A DNA stretch of 64,000 nucleotides from positions 1-64,000 of the forward strand of contig CAYRIO010000008.1 in NCBI GenBank assembly GCA_964424355.1, read 5' to 3'. The notes under the pieces are model-generated. The model did not search any database and was not told where the DNA came from. It worked only from the letters and a program-made list of their open reading frames with translations. How positions within the stretch are numbered: position 1 is the stretch's first letter; each line of letters starts with the position of its first letter. The stretch is from CAZEHS01 sp964424355. GTDB lineage: Bacteria > Bacillota > Clostridia > Peptostreptococcales > Acidaminobacteraceae. This document shows, one piece after another, positions 7,308 to 15,264 of this stretch. The position numbers and the translations under genes were made by a program.

Positions 7308-8144
7308 TTGATCAGAATGATAGCAGCAGATTTGGACGGCACGCTCCTGGATGCGGAGCGTGCCGTCAGCACCGAAACCCTCCGGGTGATCGGACAGATT
7401 CGAAGCATGGGGGTGAAGGTGGTCCTGGCCACCGGGCGGACCTATGCAGGCATGCGCGGCATATACGATGTGCTGGGCCTGGACAGCCCCGTCATCACCA
7501 ATAATGGCGGGCTGATCTACGATCCGGCCACAGAAACCGTGCTGGCAGGGAATCCCCTGCCGGCGTCAATTCTGCGAGATCTTCTGGAATGGCTGGACGC
7601 GCGCCAGATTTACAACCAGTTCTATACCCGGGACACCATTTATACCCGGCGCCTGCGATTTCTTTCGGAGGAATGGGCGAAGAAGAATGCCAGTCTCCCG
7701 GATCGTCAGCGGATCCGCATCGAACTCCTGGGGGATGGGCCCCTGCCGGAAGCACTTGGAACGGAACCCTTTTATAAATTGCTGGTCATGGACAAGGACC
7801 CAGAGGTCATTGCCGACGTTCAGCGACACATCGATACGATCCCGGAGCTGGAAACCACCATTTCCATCGAGAACGGCCTGGATATCCTCTGTGCAGGCAT
7901 CAGCAAGGGCTACGGCCTGAAACGACTGGCGGAGGTGCTGGGTGTCCGCCAAGAGGAGATCATGGCCTTCGGCGATCAGGAGAACGATATCGAAATGCTC
8001 CAGTACGCCGGAATCGGGGTGGCCATGGAGAATGCCCCGGACCATGTGAAGATCCATGCGGACCGGATTGCGCCCCTGCACCATGAGGACGGACTGGCTC
8101 AGTTCCTGAAGGACTACTTTGAATTGAATCTGGATAATCAGTGA
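7308..8144 (+). CDS. Cof-type HAD-superfamily phosphatase
   Basis: Haloacid-dehalogenase phosphatase of the Cof/YidA type, which hydrolyses small phosphorylated metabolites in the cytoplasm. Motif I is D-L-D-G-T-L-L-D, motif II A-T-G-R-T, a conserved Lys lies in S-K-G-Y-G-L-K, and motif IV is F-G-D-Q-E-N-D-I-E-M. The middle third is the C2 cap domain. Start choice: GTG 7299, ATG 7302, TTG 7308 and ATG 7317 are all in frame. The sequence GAGGTGAT at 7296-7303 is an excellent ribosome site ending four bases before TTG 7308, so TTG is preferred. The gene is monocistronic, with its own promoter and a terminator. Substrate unknown. Confidence 0.88.
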   Translation: MIRMIAADLDGTLLDAERAVSTETLRVIGQIRSMGVKVVLATGRTYAGMRGIYDVLGLDSPVITNNGGLIYDPATETVLAGNPLPASILRDLLEWLDARQIYNQFYTRDTIYTRRLRFLSEEWAKKNASLPDRQRIRIELLGDGPLPEALGTEPFYKLLVMDKDPEVIADVQRHIDTIPELETTISIENGLDILCAGISKGYGLKRLAEVLGVRQEEIMAFGDQENDIEMLQYAGIGVAMENAPDHVKIHADRIAPLHHEDGLAQFLKDYFELNLDNQ

Positions 8145-8153
8145 CTTCCCAAT

Positions 8154-8187
8154 AAAAATCCGCTGCAAACAGTCTGCAGCGGATTTT
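8154..8187. terminator. Bidirectional terminator
   Basis: Perfect inverted repeat AAAAATCCGCTGCA/TGCAGCGGATTTTT around a 7-base loop, with A- and T-runs on the two sides, placed between convergent genes. Confidence 0.88.
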
Positions 8188-8220
8188 TATTGCGTGTATG
8201 GATAAAAAAGTGCCGTTTAA

Positions 8221-9954
8221 TCAGGCCTCTATGTTCAAACTTTCCAGCTTCCGGTAGAGGGTCCGCAATCCGATGTCCAGCTCCTCGGCGACCCGCCGTT
8301 TTCCGCCCTGATCGGAGCCATAGCGCGCCAGGGCTTCCTGGATCAGACGTTTCTCGAAGGTATCGATCCTCTCTTTGAGGGTGCTGCCGGTTTCATCGAT
8401 TTCCGGGGTGATCTTGTTCAGCAGGATGTCACGGCTGATGGTATCACCGTATTCCAGGTTCACGGCATATTCGATGACATTCTCCAGCTCCCGCACGTTG
8501 CCCGGCCAGGAATAACTCTCAAGCAAAGCCAGAGCTTCCGGTGCGAAGTCGGAGAATTCCCGGTTGAATCGGGTCGCGTAGTTCTTCAGGAAGATGCCTG
8601 CCAGGAAGGGGATATCAGCCTGGCGTTCTCTCAGGGGCGGCGTTTTCAACTGGATCACATCCAGTCGGTAGTACAGGTCCTTTCGGAACCGGCCCTCCGC
8701 CACGAGGATTTTAAGGTCCTGGTTGGTCGCGGCCACAATCCGGACATTGATCCGTGTGGCGGTCTCCCCGCCCAAGCGCCGGAGCTCTCCGTCCTGGAGG
8801 ACACGGAGCAGCTTTGCTTGGAGATTCATGGGCATATCCCCGATCTCATCAAGGAAGAGGGTGCCCCCATTGGCCAGCTCGATCAGGCCGCTTTTCCCTT
8901 TTTTCAGGGCCCCGGTGAAGGCCCCCTCGCTGTAACCGAAGAATTCGCTTTCCAGCAGGGTTTCCGGGACGGCGGCGCAGTTCACGGCGACAAAGGGCTG
9001 ATCGGCCCGCTGGCTGCAGGCATGGACCCCCCGGGCAACCAGCTCCTTTCCGGTGCCGGTCTCGCCGATGATCAGCACCGAGGAGTCCTGGGGGGCAATC
9101 CGCCGGATCTGATCCTTCAGGTTCAGGATGGCCGGGCTGGATCCCAGGATCCGGTCCAGATCGAACTCAATGTAATGTACAGGATAATCGGCGCGTTTCT
9201 CCAGGTCGGGGTCCGGGGATAGACGGATGACGGCGCCGTAGAACACATGGTCCCACAGGATGGGATGGCTTGAAACATAATAGCGGCGATTTCGGATCTG
9301 CGTTTGGATCCGTCCGGTGAAATCAGGATTCAGCAGCTTGGTCAGCCGATTCTCCGGCAGGATGGCCGTAAACCGCATATCCTGGAGGGCGTGGTTGTCG
9401 AAAAGATGCGCCGCGTTCCGGTTGAAGTTCAGCACGACTCCCTGCTGATTGACGCACAGGATACTGTCAGGGCTGCAGTCCATGGCAGTCCGCAGCATTT
9501 CCTCATAGAGAGGCATCTGCTGGATCTGCGCCTGTTTGTGAAGAATGGATTCAATCAGGATGGCCGTATCCAGGACGGCCTTGGCATAGGCCTTGATGTC
9601 CTTGTCGATCAGACAGTCGTCCGCATGGTTGAAGGAGGAAATGGAGATGGTGCCCACTGGTCGCCCCTCATAGAGGATGGCGTGCAGAATCTCGATTTTT
9701 GCGGGACATTTCTCCTGAAACCGGCAGCCTTTGCAAATGGGCATGTGCCCTGGCTGAGAGACGATGATCTCCCCGACCTCCATGACCTTTTTGATAAAGG
9801 GGGAATGGACCTCGGAGCCCTTGTGTTTCAGATAATTGTCCGTATATGCCAGGAGATTGTATTCGTTGTCGATGATGGACCCTTCTATATCTAACGTGGC
9901 GCTGAGCATGTTGAGGATGTTTTGGAGAATCGGTTGGATCTGTATCAGTCGCAT
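8221..9954 (-). CDS. Sigma-54-dependent transcriptional activator (bacterial enhancer-binding protein)
   Basis: A 577-residue activator. The N-terminal sensory region (1-145) contains a Cys cluster C74-x2-C77-x5-C83 and a GAF-like fold; a PAS-like segment follows (about 150-250). The AAA+ domain has Walker A G-E-T-G-T-G-K-E (297-304), the sigma-54 contact loop G-A-F-T-G-A (344-349) and Walker B G-G-T-L-F-L-D-E (363-370). The C-terminus is a Fis-type helix-turn-helix (R-R-V-A-E-E-L-D-I-G-L-R-T-L-Y-R). It is divergent from an operon carrying a -24/-12 promoter and three 21-bp-spaced repeats in the gap, so it almost surely activates that operon. The Cys triplet may bind iron or sense redox; the small-molecule inducer is unknown. 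Confidence 0.93.
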   Translation of the reverse strand: MRLIQIQPILQNILNMLSATLDIEGSIIDNEYNLLAYTDNYLKHKGSEVHSPFIKKVMEVGEIIVSQPGHMPICKGCRFQEKCPAKIEILHAILYEGRPVGTISISSFNHADDCLIDKDIKAYAKAVLDTAILIESILHKQAQIQQMPLYEEMLRTAMDCSPDSILCVNQQGVVLNFNRNAAHLFDNHALQDMRFTAILPENRLTKLLNPDFTGRIQTQIRNRRYYVSSHPILWDHVFYGAVIRLSPDPDLEKRADYPVHYIEFDLDRILGSSPAILNLKDQIRRIAPQDSSVLIIGETGTGKELVARGVHACSQRADQPFVAVNCAAVPETLLESEFFGYSEGAFTGALKKGKSGLIELANGGTLFLDEIGDMPMNLQAKLLRVLQDGELRRLGGETATRINVRIVAATNQDLKILVAEGRFRKDLYYRLDVIQLKTPPLRERQADIPFLAGIFLKNYATRFNREFSDFAPEALALLESYSWPGNVRELENVIEYAVNLEYGDTISRDILLNKITPEIDETGSTLKERIDTFEKRLIQEALARYGSDQGGKRRVAEELDIGLRTLYRKLESLNIEA

Positions 9955-10003
9955 AAAGGCTCATGCCCCCCTTTAATTCCATTCTACTGCGGCGGCGCGG
10001 GAT

Positions 10004-10059
10004 TGTCATTTGTTTCATCGGCTGTGTCAGAAGCGGCAGAGGGAATGTCAAAAATGGCA
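10004..10059 (+). promoter_or_regulatory. Three phased repeats, probable enhancer (UAS) for the sigma-54 activator
   Basis: TGTCA begins at 10004, 10025 and 10046, exactly 21 bp apart (two helical turns), each followed after four bases by a degenerate inverted half: TGTCATTTGTTTCA, TGTCAGAAGCGGCA and TGTCAAAAATGGCA. The shared form is TGTCA-N4-(T/C)xxCA. They lie 107-162 bp upstream of the -24 element, where such activators bind. Confidence 0.65.
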
Positions 10060-10165
10060 TGAAGGGCAAGGGACAATCCAGGGTATATCAGAGAGGCATG
10101 GGGCGAGTTCTACCCAAAGGCTTGATAAAGGCCATGTGACGAAGAAAAAGACCGTGACTGAAAAG

Positions 10166-10182
10166 TTGGCATGAACCCTGCA
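10166..10182 (+). promoter_or_regulatory. Sigma-54 (-24/-12) promoter
   Basis: TTGGCATGAACCCTGCA matches the sigma-54 consensus YTGGCAYG-N4-YTGCW, with GG at 10168-10169 and GC at 10180-10181 in the required 12-bp register. It precedes the SDR/GcvP-like operon by about 80 bp. Confidence 0.85.
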
Positions 10183-10263
10183 ATAAGTATAAATCGGAGT
10201 GATTCCGTAGGGCGGGGCGTGAGACACATGATCACGCCCTCAAGAATGAAGGAGGAAACAGTG

Positions 10264-11052
10264 ATGAATCTGAAGGATCAGGCATTGAACGCGTTGGATT
10301 TGTCCGGAAAAGTGGCTGCGGTTTCCGGCGGGGCATCGGGAATCGGCTTGGGAACAGCGGAGCTTTTATCGGCTTTGGGGGCGGAGGTTTTCCTCTTGGA
10401 TATCCAGGTGGAAAAGGGAGGCGCAGAAGAGGCCCGGATCCGCGAGGCTGGGGGGAAGGTTCACTTCCTGTATTGTGACGTGACATCGGAGGAAAGCTGC
10501 CGCAACGCCGCGTCGGTCATTGAGGACAGGCTGGGGCGACTGGACATCCTATTCAACAATGCGGGGGTCGCCATCCGCAAGGACACCGTGGATCTGATGG
10601 TGCAGGAATGGGACCTGGCGCTCAATGTGACCCTGAAGGGGGTTTACATGCTGTCCCATCACATGATCCCCCTGATGAAGAAGACCGGCGGCGGGAGCAT
10701 CATCAATACCGGCTCCGGCTGGGCGCTGAAGGGTGGGAACAAGGCGGTTTCCTACTGTGCAGCCAAGGGCGGTGTCTGGAATATGACCCGGGCCATGGCC
10801 ATCGATCACGGCCCTGACAACATCCGGGTGAACTGCGTCTGTCCTGGGGATATCGATACCCCCCTTCTGCGGAGCGAGTGTGCCCAGCTGGGAGACGATG
10901 AGGATGCCTTTATGGAAGAGGCTGCCGCCCGGCCGCTGCACCGGGTCGGATACCCCCTGGATGTAGCCAATGCCGTACTTTTTCTGGCTTCAGATCTGTC
11001 ACTCTGGGTGACCGGAACTCACCTGGTCGTTGATGGCGGCGGCATCGCATAA
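10264..11052 (+). CDS. Short-chain dehydrogenase/reductase (SDR)
   Basis: A 262-residue classical SDR oxidoreductase. The nucleotide-binding G-G-A-S-G-I-G is at 22-28, N-N-A-G at 98-101, and the catalytic residues are Ser151, Tyr164 and Lys168 (Y-C-A-A-K). D-I at the end of the second beta strand (L-L-D-I) favours NAD over NADP. ATG 10264 is preceded by AAGGAGG; an upstream extension into the promoter is rejected. It is the first gene after the sigma-54 promoter and the next gene follows by 17 bp. It probably oxidises or reduces a hydroxy/keto intermediate of the pathway that also uses the GcvP-like pair. Substrate not predictable. Confidence 0.88.
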   Translation: MNLKDQALNALDLSGKVAAVSGGASGIGLGTAELLSALGAEVFLLDIQVEKGGAEEARIREAGGKVHFLYCDVTSEESCRNAASVIEDRLGRLDILFNNAGVAIRKDTVDLMVQEWDLALNVTLKGVYMLSHHMIPLMKKTGGGSIINTGSGWALKGGNKAVSYCAAKGGVWNMTRAMAIDHGPDNIRVNCVCPGDIDTPLLRSECAQLGDDEDAFMEEAAARPLHRVGYPLDVANAVLFLASDLSLWVTGTHLVVDGGGIA

Positions 11053-11069
11053 AATTGAGGAGGAAGACC

Positions 11070-12467
11070 ATGACTCAGAAAAAATTCGTACACCCTTATA
11101 TCCCCAACTCTTCTGCTGCGATACAGGCGCAGATGCTGGCGGAGATCGGAGCCAAGGACATTGAAGATTTTTATGCGGTGATTCCGGAAAATCTGCGCTA
11201 CCGGAAGGCCCTGGACCTGCCCGAAGCGATCCTGTCCGAAGCCCAACTGGACAGGCATCTCCGGGAGATTCTGGAGAAAAACGTGTCCACACAGGACTGT
11301 GTCAGCTTTTTGGGAGCAGGCTGCTCGCCCCACCACGTGCCGGCGATCTGTGATGAGATCAACAGCCGATCGGAATTCCTCACCGCTTATGCGGGGGAAG
11401 CCTATGAGGATTATGGGCGTTTTTTCACGCTGTTTGAATATCAGTCCCTGATGGCCGAGCTCCTGGATATGGATGTGGTGAACGTTCCCAATTATGATGG
11501 CTGCCAAGCGGCCAGCACCAGCATCCGAATGGCTCAACGCATTACACAGCGGAATACGGTGCTGATCAGCAGGAATATCTCCCCCTTCAAACTGGAGATC
11601 ATCCAGAACTATTGTCGTGGGACGATGGGGATCACGCTGGTGGAAACGGATGAAGCGGGACGGGTGGACTTGGAGGATCTGAAATCCAAACTGGGTGCGG
11701 ATACGGCAGGCTTCTTCTACGAGAATCCCGGCTTCACCGGTGTCATCGAGGACCGGGGACAGGAAATCTCAGACCTGATCCACGCCGTAGGGGGGCTCAG
11801 CCTGGTGGGCTGTGATCCGATTTCCCTGGGGGTTCTGGAACCTCCGGTGAACTATGGGGCGGACCTGGTCACCGGGGATATCGAATCCCTGGGGATTCAT
11901 CAGAATTACGGCGGCGGGCTGGCGGGCTTCATTGGAGCCAGGGACGAGAAGCACATCGTTTCGGAATACCCCTCCCGGCTGTTTGGGATCACAGACACCT
12001 CTGTTCAAGGGGAGTACGGCTTCGGAGATGTGTATTACGACCGGACCTCCTTCGGGGAGCGGGAGCACGGCAAGGAATTTGTCGGAACCCATTCGGCCCT
12101 GTGGGGGATCACCGCAGCAGTGTACCTTTCGGCCATGGGCCCGGCGGGGATGCAGGAAATAGGCGGCACAATCCTTCAAAAGAGCCGGTATGCCCAAAAT
12201 CGGCTGAACAGCATCCCGGGCCTGAGGGTGCGCGGGGCAGATGCTCCCCATTTCAAGGAATTCGTGGTGGACTTCACCGGTACCGGGAAGACCGTTGCCG
12301 AGGTGAACAAAAGATTGCTGGGGCGCAAGTTCTTTGGCGGATTCGATCTGACGGGACAGCTGGCGGGGTACGATCAATGCGCACTGTTCTGTGTGACGGA
12401 GGTCCATACGGTGCAGGATATAGACGGCCTGGCACAAATGATTCAAGAAATTGTAGCGGAGGTGTAG
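11070..12467 (+). CDS. Glycine dehydrogenase subunit 1-like protein (GcvPA-like), divergent
   Basis: A 465-residue protein homologous to the N-terminal half of the pyridoxal-phosphate glycine decarboxylase (P-protein alpha subunit). It opens H-P-Y-I-P-N-S, keeps S-F-L-G-A-G and S-R-S-E-F-L-T-A-Y, and ends in the usual small domain. It departs from true GcvPA at the active-site loop: the family's T-P-Y-Q-P-E-x-S-Q-G is replaced by A-G-E-A-Y-E-D-Y-G-R, and Y-D-G-A-T-A-x-A-E-A by Y-D-G-C-Q-A-A-S-T-S. The start at 11070 has GAGGAGG. It lies in a sigma-54 operon without gcvT or gcvH, so glycine cleavage is unlikely; a PLP-dependent decarboxylase for another substrate is inferred. Confidence 0.85.
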   Translation: MTQKKFVHPYIPNSSAAIQAQMLAEIGAKDIEDFYAVIPENLRYRKALDLPEAILSEAQLDRHLREILEKNVSTQDCVSFLGAGCSPHHVPAICDEINSRSEFLTAYAGEAYEDYGRFFTLFEYQSLMAELLDMDVVNVPNYDGCQAASTSIRMAQRITQRNTVLISRNISPFKLEIIQNYCRGTMGITLVETDEAGRVDLEDLKSKLGADTAGFFYENPGFTGVIEDRGQEISDLIHAVGGLSLVGCDPISLGVLEPPVNYGADLVTGDIESLGIHQNYGGGLAGFIGARDEKHIVSEYPSRLFGITDTSVQGEYGFGDVYYDRTSFGEREHGKEFVGTHSALWGITAAVYLSAMGPAGMQEIGGTILQKSRYAQNRLNSIPGLRVRGADAPHFKEFVVDFTGTGKTVAEVNKRLLGRKFFGGFDLTGQLAGYDQCALFCVTEVHTVQDIDGLAQMIQEIVAEV

Positions 12468-12470
12468 CCC

Positions 12471-14051
12471 ATGGCGATGAATATGGAAAAGAAGATTCGG
12501 GACTTTCATCAGGCACGGTGGGATGAGCCGGTGATTTTTGAACTGACCAGCCCGGGGGAGCGGGGCATCCTGATTCCGGAAGCGGAGGCGGTGGTCCAGC
12601 AGGACGTTGGCCCGGTTGAGAGCCTGATTCCCGCCGCCATGCGGCGAAAACGCCGCCCGGAGCTGCCGGAGCTGAGCCAGATGCAGGTGCTGAAGCATTT
12701 TCTGCGGCTGTCTCAGATGACGCTGGGAGCGGATTTCACCGTGGATATCGGTCAGGGCACCTGTACGATGAAATACAGCCCCAAGATCAATGAGCGCTAT
12801 GCCCGCCACCCCAAAGTGACCGCCCTGCATCCCCTGCAGGATGAAAGTACGGTACAGGGCATGCTGCAGGTCGTCTGGGAAATGGACCGGTACCTTCAGG
12901 AGCTTTCCGGGCTGGATCGCTTCACGTTCCAGCCGGGGGGAGGATCTCAGGCGATCCTGGCCATGGCCTCCATTTGCCAGGCATACTTTGAAGAGCGGGG
13001 AGAGGGGCAGCAGCGGGATGAGATCATTACCACCATCTTCTCACACCCCTCCGATGCAGCAGCTGCTGCGGTAAAGGGGTATAAGATCATCACCCTGTAC
13101 TCGGGTGAAAACGGCCTGCCCTCTTTGGAGGCGTTGAAGGCTGCGGTTTCGGAGCGGACAGCGGCGCTCTTTATCACAAACCCGGAGGATACGGGGATCT
13201 ACAACCCAGAAATCGCCGCCTTTGTGGATGCGGTCCACGGCGTGGGAGGAATCTGCGGCTACGATCAGGCCAACCTGAACGGGATCATGGGAATCACCCG
13301 GGCAAAGGAAGCCGGTTTTGACATGTCCTTCTTCAACCTGCACAAGACCTTCTCGGCTCCCCACGGCTGCGGCGGGCCGGCGGTGGGGGCCCTGGGCGTG
13401 ACGAAGGCCCTGGAGCAATATCTGCCGCGGCCTCTGGTGAGCTTCGACGGTCAGGCCTATCATTTGGAGGAAAATATGCCGGGGTCCATCGGGAAGGTAC
13501 GGAACTTCCTGGGGGTGGCACCGGTGATCCTGAAGGCATATGCCTGGATCAGAGCCTTGGGCGGCGAAGGCCTGGTGGAGGCTTCCCGGGTGGCGGTCCT
13601 CAACAACAACTACATGCTGAAAAAAATCAGGGAGATTCCTGGGGCCGTCTCGTCCTATGGCGATGGCTGGCGCATCGAGCAGGTTCGCTACAGCGCCCAG
13701 CAGATCTTTGAAGAAACCGGTGTGACGACGGAGGATATGGCGATCCGCATGGCGGACTACGGCATGCATCTCTGGTCCTCCCATCACCCCTTCATCGTGC
13801 CCCAGCCCTTTACGGTAGAGCCGACGGAGGCCTATTCCAAAGCGGAGATGGACGAATATCTGGCCGTGCTGAAGCAGATCATCCATGAAGCCTATACGGA
13901 TCCCGCTTACCTGAAACAGGCACCCCACAGGAGCTGCAGCCATCGGGCCAACAGCGGTCCCCTGGACGATCCGGAAAGATGGGCGATCACATGGCGGATG
14001 TATCAGAAAAAATGGAACATGGAGACAAAAACCTGCGTAGAATCGGTGTGA
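12471..14051 (+). CDS. Glycine dehydrogenase subunit 2-like protein (GcvPB-like), divergent
   Basis: A 526-residue protein homologous to the catalytic beta subunit of P-protein. The Schiff-base lysine is Lys292 in N-L-H-K-T-F-S-A-P-H-G-C-G-G-P, and Asp265 (Y-D-Q-A-N-L-N) would contact the PLP nitrogen. Elements normally near cofactor and substrate differ: Q-P-G-G-G-S-Q (154-160) for the usual Q-P-A-A-G-A-H, S-H-P-S-D-A-A (191-197) for S-A-H-G-T-N-P-A, and D-I-G-Q-G-T-C-T-M-K for P-L-G-S-C-T-M-K. It starts 3 bp after the alpha subunit with GGAGGTG upstream. PLP chemistry is expected; the altered loops suggest a substrate other than glycine. Confidence 0.87.
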   Translation: MAMNMEKKIRDFHQARWDEPVIFELTSPGERGILIPEAEAVVQQDVGPVESLIPAAMRRKRRPELPELSQMQVLKHFLRLSQMTLGADFTVDIGQGTCTMKYSPKINERYARHPKVTALHPLQDESTVQGMLQVVWEMDRYLQELSGLDRFTFQPGGGSQAILAMASICQAYFEERGEGQQRDEIITTIFSHPSDAAAAAVKGYKIITLYSGENGLPSLEALKAAVSERTAALFITNPEDTGIYNPEIAAFVDAVHGVGGICGYDQANLNGIMGITRAKEAGFDMSFFNLHKTFSAPHGCGGPAVGALGVTKALEQYLPRPLVSFDGQAYHLEENMPGSIGKVRNFLGVAPVILKAYAWIRALGGEGLVEASRVAVLNNNYMLKKIREIPGAVSSYGDGWRIEQVRYSAQQIFEETGVTTEDMAIRMADYGMHLWSSHHPFIVPQPFTVEPTEAYSKAEMDEYLAVLKQIIHEAYTDPAYLKQAPHRSCSHRANSGPLDDPERWAITWRMYQKKWNMETKTCVESV

Positions 14052-15145
14052 TTGTCAATCCCATTGCCGGGATGGGGGGTCGAGTGGGGTTGAAGGGGAC
14101 GGACGGTGAATCCGCCTATCAGGCCGCCCTCGCCCGGGGAGGGTGTCCGGAGGCATCCTCCCGGATGGTGCAGGCTCTGGAAGCATTGCGGCAGTTGAAT
14201 CCAGAAGCTGCCATCGTGACCTGCCGGGGTGCCATGGGAGAGGCGGCTGTCCGCCAGGCCGGTTTTTTGCCGGAGAGGGTCCTCCCCATCGGCGGCGGGC
14301 GCACCTGCTCCCAGGATACGGCCCAGGCTGTTGCTGTGATGGACGGTCTGGGGATCGACCTGCTGCTCTTCGCCGGGGGGGATGGCACCGCCAGGGATGT
14401 GGCCGCCGCCCACCAAGGCATGGCGCCGGTTATCGGCATACCTGCCGGCGTGAAGATGCAGTCCGCCGTTTTTTCAAGAACGCCCCGGGATGGGGGAAAG
14501 CTGGCCGCTGACTGGCTGTCCGGCAGGATTTCGGGAACCCGGGAAGCCGAGGTCATGGATCTGGATGAGGCGCAGTACCGGAGCGGCATCATCAGCTCCA
14601 GCTTCTACGGGGTGCTGTCCGTACCGGAGGACCGCTCGGCGCTGCAGGGGAAAAAGTGCCGGTCAGCCAGCGGCGACCGGGAAGCGCAACTGGACATCGC
14701 CGCAGAGGTGATCCGCCGGATGCAGGACCGACTCTACCTCATCGGTCCGGGAACAACCACCCGGGCCATCTTCTCACACCTGGGGCAGGAAGGGACCCTG
14801 ATCGGGGTGGATGCCCTGAAGGACCGCCGGGTCATTGCCCGCGACCTCTCAGAAACGGAGATTCTGGATCTGGTAGCCCACGAGGAGGCAGGCCTGGTAC
14901 TCACGCCCATCGGCGGTCAGGGATTCCTTCTGGGTAGGGGAAACCAGCAGATCAGCCCCCGGGTTTTGGAGCAAATCCGGGTGGAGAATATCCTGGTCAT
15001 GGCGACTCCCGGCAAACTCCATTCCCTGAAAGGGCAGCCGCTGCGCGTGGATACAGGGGAGCCGGAGATGGACCGCCGTCTCAGCGGGTATATCCGGATC
15101 ATCACCGGTATCAAAGAAGAAATGGTCTATCCAATAAGCCTGTAA
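13979..15145 (+). CDS. ATP-NAD kinase family protein, AcoX-like
   Basis: A 388-residue member of the NAD-kinase/diacylglycerol-kinase fold family, like AcoX of acetoin operons. Motifs are V-N-P-I-A-G-M-G-G-R-V-G-L-K-G-T-D-G near the N-terminus, G-G-D-G-T-A-R-D-V, and G-I-P-A-G-V-K-M-Q-S-A-V-F. The start is uncertain: in-frame ATG codons at 13979, 13991 and 14012 all overlap the end of the preceding gene (by 73, 61 and 40 bp), and none has a strong ribosome site, so coupled translation is likely. AcoX-type proteins accompany sigma-54-regulated catabolic operons; their reaction is not established, so a nucleotide-related role is inferred only. Confidence 0.85.
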   Translation: MGDHMADVSEKMEHGDKNLRRIGVIVNPIAGMGGRVGLKGTDGESAYQAALARGGCPEASSRMVQALEALRQLNPEAAIVTCRGAMGEAAVRQAGFLPERVLPIGGGRTCSQDTAQAVAVMDGLGIDLLLFAGGDGTARDVAAAHQGMAPVIGIPAGVKMQSAVFSRTPRDGGKLAADWLSGRISGTREAEVMDLDEAQYRSGIISSSFYGVLSVPEDRSALQGKKCRSASGDREAQLDIAAEVIRRMQDRLYLIGPGTTTRAIFSHLGQEGTLIGVDALKDRRVIARDLSETEILDLVAHEEAGLVLTPIGGQGFLLGRGNQQISPRVLEQIRVENILVMATPGKLHSLKGQPLRVDTGEPEMDRRLSGYIRIITGIKEEMVYPISL

Positions 15146-15200
15146 TCCGCAAAATAACTTATTAAAGAAAGCAAAGGGCCGGTTTTACTCTGACATTCCC

Positions 15201-15229
15201 TTTACCCCCGGGGACAAACCGGATATGAT
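15201..15229 (+). promoter_or_regulatory. Sigma-A promoter of asnA
   Basis: TTTACC (15201-15206), 17-bp spacer, TATGAT (15224-15229). The short leader leaves no room for a T-box. Confidence 0.55.
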
Positions 15230-15264
15230 GGTCTCATAGAACCATCAGAATCCAAGGAGGCCCC

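Noticed and set aside
10183..11069. Glycine riboswitch expected before GcvP-like genes
   Set aside because: No tandem glycine-aptamer core is present; control is explained by the sigma-54 promoter.
15146..15264. T-box leader for asnA
   Set aside because: Only about 120 bases separate the genes, with a promoter close to the start and no T-box sequence.
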